This document shows positions 13,721 to 16,200 of a stretch of 16,200 nt of DNA, one piece after another (position 1 is the first letter of the stretch; each line of letters opens with the position of its first letter). A program made the translations under genes and the position numbers. The stretch is from Spirochaetales bacterium (GTDB taxonomy: Bacteria > Spirochaetota > Spirochaetia > Sphaerochaetales > Sphaerochaetaceae), in contig JALFCJ010000111.1 of assembly GCA_022771185.1 (NCBI GenBank), positions 1 to 16,200 of the forward strand, read 5' to 3'. Below the pieces are notes generated by a model, which had not been told where the DNA came from, searched no databases, and saw only the letters and a list, made by a program, of their open reading frames with translations.

Positions 13721-15678
13721 TACTCGTCTCCTCCTAAATATCTTTCTGTCGCTTTGTCGCCGAAAGGCATTTTTACTCCGCTCTTTTGTCCTGTGGCCTG
13801 CCATATGGCTGAAGCAAGGGCTGATGTCACCAATGATATTACCAAATTCTCCACAGAGGAGTATGTTCCTACATCTTTTCTTTCTGAAGAGTATTTTACT
13901 CTGATGTTGAAATTGCTAGACAACTTTACGCCAAGGCTTTCAAAGGCTACAAGAGCTATACTCTTTATTTGTGTATCGATTCCCTTTACTTGAGGAAGAG
14001 CGACAGCTGTATCGATCCAGACATTCGTCACTTCAGGAATCAAAGAAGTTTTCGGCACCACCACTTCCACAACTGCCGTTCCAAATCCTGAATACTCGAA
14101 TTCGCAAGGAAGTGCCAAATTCTGTGAGTTGAACCTTAAAGTTATAGGAAGCTCTGCGTCTTCTTTTCTTGCCAGCTGGGAAAGCTTCATTGTGGCTTTC
14201 ATTAACTGCGTAAGGAAAATAGAAGAATAAGAGGAGAGGATGTCAGGACCACTATCAGGAGCCTTCTGTGCCCCTTCTATGAATAGCACCAGTTCCGATT
14301 GGTCTGTAGTGGAGAAAGTCCTACCCAAGATATCCTTTAAAGTCCTGTCTCCAGAGAGAGACTGAGGAAAATATCCTGATACTGTTACATTCTTCTTTGT
14401 TGTATATGACAGCTGTGCCATAAATTGGTTCTCTTTTGCAGTGGTTGTAGAAAAACCAGCTGTCGAAAGGCCCGAAGATAGCCCGATGCCATATAAATAG
14501 CCTTGAAGGCCAAACTGTCCTGAGTGTAGTGCGGAAGATGACCACTTTCTATCGAAATCGGAATCTTTTGTTATTCCTCTTACTTTCTCTTCAAGGTCTG
14601 TCAGATCATGGCGAGGTGCCCAGTCAGTGAACCTTGTGGCATCCTTGTTGGTATCCTGGATGAAAGAAGAAGGAGTCAGATCCAGCTTCAACGCCAAGCG
14701 GGAAGTATGAATTCCACGGGAAGAGAGAGATGCGGCATGAACCATGGAGCCACAGAATACACTTGGCCTCTTTGGACTACGCTGTGTCCTGATCATGGCT
14801 TTGAAAGATTCTAGGGAATATTTTGGAAGAATATTCACCATTATCTGTCTCTGAAGTTCCTTCCCCATAATAGCCCAGTAACCTTGATCTATTATTACTG
14901 TGGTCTCTTCATGCCTAGGCTTGCTGTTTTTATCGATCCATGTGACAGTATGGAAAGAGATGCCAGGCCTTGCTGCAATACCTGATTCCCTCATTTCACA
15001 AGGCATTCCTGTTATAAAAGTAGCTATGGAAGCGTAGGCTGCATACATTGCAGGGCCAATAAAGTACTCATCATACTTTTCAGAGTATTTATCTGGGTGA
15101 AGAGTTATAGTCTCTGGAGAGCGGTTAAGGGCTGATGCCACACACTCTCTTACCATAGACTGCCACTGGGATGGGCACTCTACGTGCATAGTTCCGTTTG
15201 AATCCTGCCAGCTGAGGATCGGGAATCTATTGAAAGACTCTTCATCACCGCTCTCAAGCTCAAAGCTGGACTCAATCTTCTTCATCTGCTGACGCTCTTC
15301 GTCATTTTCTCCGTTTTCATCCAGTCCCCAAGAGAAAAACAGAGGATCAGGGAAATCAGAAGAATCTTCCTTGGAGTCGATAGGAGATGTTTTTACTTTT
15401 ATCTTCTCAAGAGCAAGCTCGGTGTTTTCATAGTCAGGGCCGAAAAGAACCAATAAGGGTTGCCCCTTATATGCGATGAAGTCAGACGCCAAAAGAGGCA
15501 TCTTTGTGCCCATTATGTTTATTTCGTTATTACCAGGGATGTTAGATGCAGTTATTACTAAGAACCTTGAGTCAAGTTCCGGCATATCAAACCCGTCCAG
15601 CTTCCTGCCGGCTTCTGTAGAACGAAGAATCATGCCACATCTCATTGTGTATCTTGAGAAAGATTTACGATCAGCCAT
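13720..15678 (-). CDS. Molybdenum-subunit-like protein of an XDH-type oxidoreductase, lacking cofactor motifs
   Basis: Large subunit homologue of 652 residues; normal family members have about 750. The N-terminal hammerhead domain is recognisable (FLVITASNIPGNNEI, PLLASDFIAYKGQPLLVLFG), as are the two molybdopterin-binding-domain folds (HVECPSQWQSMVRECVASAL; YLYGIGLSSGLSTAGFS; GFGTAVVEVVVP). The usual cofactor motifs are not. Where GGGFGGK should be I read DEYFIGPAMYA. No RAxGxPQ precedes FCGSMVHAAS. No GQG-T motif is seen. The KGVGEP position reads KDVGTYS, replacing the catalytic Glu by Thr (codon at 13866-13864). It may be catalytically dead, structural or repurposed. Start choice is uncertain: ATG at 15678 has no ribosome-binding site but suits a leaderless transcript; an in-frame TTG at 15714 would add 12 residues. 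First gene of a six-gene - strand unit. Confidence 0.78.
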   Translation of the reverse strand: MADRKSFSRYTMRCGMILRSTEAGRKLDGFDMPELDSRFLVITASNIPGNNEINIMGTKMPLLASDFIAYKGQPLLVLFGPDYENTELALEKIKVKTSPIDSKEDSSDFPDPLFFSWGLDENGENDEERQQMKKIESSFELESGDEESFNRFPILSWQDSNGTMHVECPSQWQSMVRECVASALNRSPETITLHPDKYSEKYDEYFIGPAMYAAYASIATFITGMPCEMRESGIAARPGISFHTVTWIDKNSKPRHEETTVIIDQGYWAIMGKELQRQIMVNILPKYSLESFKAMIRTQRSPKRPSVFCGSMVHAASLSSRGIHTSRLALKLDLTPSSFIQDTNKDATRFTDWAPRHDLTDLEEKVRGITKDSDFDRKWSSSALHSGQFGLQGYLYGIGLSSGLSTAGFSTTTAKENQFMAQLSYTTKKNVTVSGYFPQSLSGDRTLKDILGRTFSTTDQSELVLFIEGAQKAPDSGPDILSSYSSIFLTQLMKATMKLSQLARKEDAELPITLRFNSQNLALPCEFEYSGFGTAVVEVVVPKTSLIPEVTNVWIDTAVALPQVKGIDTQIKSIALVAFESLGVKLSSNFNIRVKYSSERKDVGTYSSVENLVISLVTSALASAIWQATGQKSGVKMPFGDKATERYLGGDE

Positions 15679-15684
15679 AGAAAT

Positions 15685-15714
15685 ACAATAACACTTAGTG
15701 CCCTCTGCCTGCAA
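15685..15714 (-). promoter_or_regulatory. Extended -10 promoter, putatively leaderless, for the oxidoreductase-dnaE-recG unit
   Basis: On the - strand, TG-T-TATTGT ends at 15685 (hexamer 15690-15685). By standard -10 spacing the first transcribed base would be 15678, the A of the large-subunit ATG. A weak -35, TTGCAG (15714-15709), lies 18 bases upstream. No Shine-Dalgarno sequence precedes the ATG, unlike most genes here. A leaderless transcript is inferred. Confidence 0.4.
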
Positions 15715-15737
15715 GAAATCAAACGAAAAGGGCAGAG
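15703..15737. repeat. Inverted repeat in the divergent oxidoreductase/ligA gap
   Basis: CTCTGCC (15703-15709) and GGCAGAG (15731-15737) form a perfect 7-base inverted repeat with 21 bases between. It overlaps the -35 region of the putative oxidoreductase promoter, a typical place for an operator, and could also form a hairpin. No regulator can be assigned. Confidence 0.4.
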
Positions 15738-15816
15738 ATGAAAGTCAAACGGTTCTCTTTTTTCTCGTAAAGATTAAATTGGAAAGACTTACTCCATCCT
15801 TAAACCAAAGTTATTG

Positions 15817-15831
15817 TGCTATATTTAAGCT
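15817..15831 (+). promoter_or_regulatory. Extended -10 promoter, putatively leaderless, for ligA
   Basis: TG-C-TATATT (15817-15825) is a good extended -10 element. Standard spacing puts the first transcribed base at 15832, the A of the ligA ATG. No convincing -35 is seen, as is usual for extended -10 promoters, and no Shine-Dalgarno sequence precedes the ATG. Confidence 0.45.
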
Positions 15832-16200
15832 ATGGAAGTTAAAGAAGAAATGATTTCTTTGGCACAGAAGCTGAAGATATACCAAGATACATATTATAAA
15901 GAAGGTAAGTCTCTCGTTTCAGACAGTGAATACGACAGGCTTACAGATAGACTTATTGCACTGGAAAAAGAATTCCCTGAATTTGCAGCTCCAGATAGTC
16001 CTACAAAGAGAGTAGGATCTGATCTGACAAATGATTTTCCGGAAGTGCAGCACACTATTCCCGTACTCTCCTTGGATAAAGCATACTCAGATGAAAGCGT
16101 TTTGGACTTTTTCTCCAGATCTATTGAAAAGAAGGGTGGGGAACTCTCTTTTGCCGCTGAAGAGAAGATAGATGGAATATCTATGGTACTTTATTACGAG
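15832..16200 (+). CDS. ligA: NAD+-dependent DNA ligase LigA (3' end missing)
   Basis: Seals nicks in DNA during replication and repair using NAD+. Only the first 123 residues are in the window; the full protein is normally about 670. The N-terminal Ia domain that binds NMN is present (YYKEGKSLVSDSEYDRL, residues 21-37). The conserved SPTKRVGSDL and IPVLSLDKAYSDE follow. The adenylation motif EEKIDG has catalytic Lys112 (codon 16165-16167; Lys115 in E. coli). The frame stays open to base 16200. The ATG at 15832 fits the family start and has no ribosome-binding site. It is divergent from the oxidoreductase-dnaE-recG unit across a 153-base gap. Confidence 0.95.
   Translation, partial: MEVKEEMISLAQKLKIYQDTYYKEGKSLVSDSEYDRLTDRLIALEKEFPEFAAPDSPTKRVGSDLTNDFPEVQHTIPVLSLDKAYSDESVLDFFSRSIEKKGGELSFAAEEKIDGISMVLYYE

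Noticed and set aside
13721..13804. 28-residue basic N-terminal extension of the [2Fe-2S] subunit
   Set aside because: It lies within the large-subunit gene in another frame. The ATG at 13720 has a strong ribosome-binding site and a TAATG overlap. The arginine-rich run is a by-product, not a Tat signal, since no hydrophobic segment follows.
1..16200. Mobile elements, CRISPR arrays, tRNA or rRNA genes
   Set aside because: No transposase or integrase sequence, no regularly spaced repeats, no long terminal inverted repeats and no tRNA/rRNA signature were seen; gaps between genes are short and coding is continuous.

Overview
The window is a gene-dense stretch of a bacterial chromosome with moderate-to-low GC. 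Twelve complete genes and two genes cut by the window edges fill almost all of it, and no gap exceeds 300 bases. The best guess for the host is a spirochaete (Treponema or Sphaerochaeta-like). The reasons are an mgl-type sugar ABC transporter, an E. coli-type DnaE with an intact-looking PHP domain, a heterotrimeric xanthine-dehydrogenase-like gene set and a stand-alone acyl-ACP thioesterase. This assignment is inference; no rRNA or other phylogenetic marker is present. I see no mobile element, CRISPR array, tRNA or rRNA.

Left, + strand (1-2527): the 3' end of the galactoside importer operon. It holds mglA (5' end outside the window), mglC, and a 60-residue single-membrane-span protein coupled to mglC by a 4-base stop/start overlap. 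A strong hairpin at 2533-2554 closes it and probably also stops the convergent gene.

Middle (2571-6151): a WYL-type transcription regulator on the - strand is divergent from slyX on the + strand. After slyX comes a tightly overlapped - strand operon, read right to left: HD-domain hydrolase, rsmD, acyl-ACP thioesterase, DUF1801 protein. Each start overlaps the preceding stop.

Right, - strand (15678 down to 6247): a six-gene transcription unit joined by overlaps or gaps of no more than 23 bases. Its order is molybdenum-subunit-like oxidoreductase, [2Fe-2S] subunit, FAD subunit, dnaE, a YggT-family membrane protein, recG. The three oxidoreductase subunits look like an XDH/CO-dehydrogenase-type complex. 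However, the large subunit has lost every molybdopterin-contact motif I know, including the catalytic glutamate, while the iron-sulfur and flavin subunits keep their binding residues. Divergent from this unit, ligA begins at 15832 and runs off the right edge. Both genes flanking this divergent gap lack Shine-Dalgarno sequences. Each has an extended -10 element placed so that transcription would begin at the A of its ATG, which suggests paired leaderless promoters.

How the genes relate: dnaE, recG and ligA are replication/repair genes, and the first two are apparently downstream of an unusual redox complex on one transcript. The strongest leads are the degenerate molybdenum subunit, its co-transcription with dnaE, and the mirrored leaderless promoters. 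Several starts below (DUF1801, YggT, [2Fe-2S] subunit, large subunit) are shorter than the longest open frame because ribosome-binding sites, overlaps or family lengths favour the internal start.
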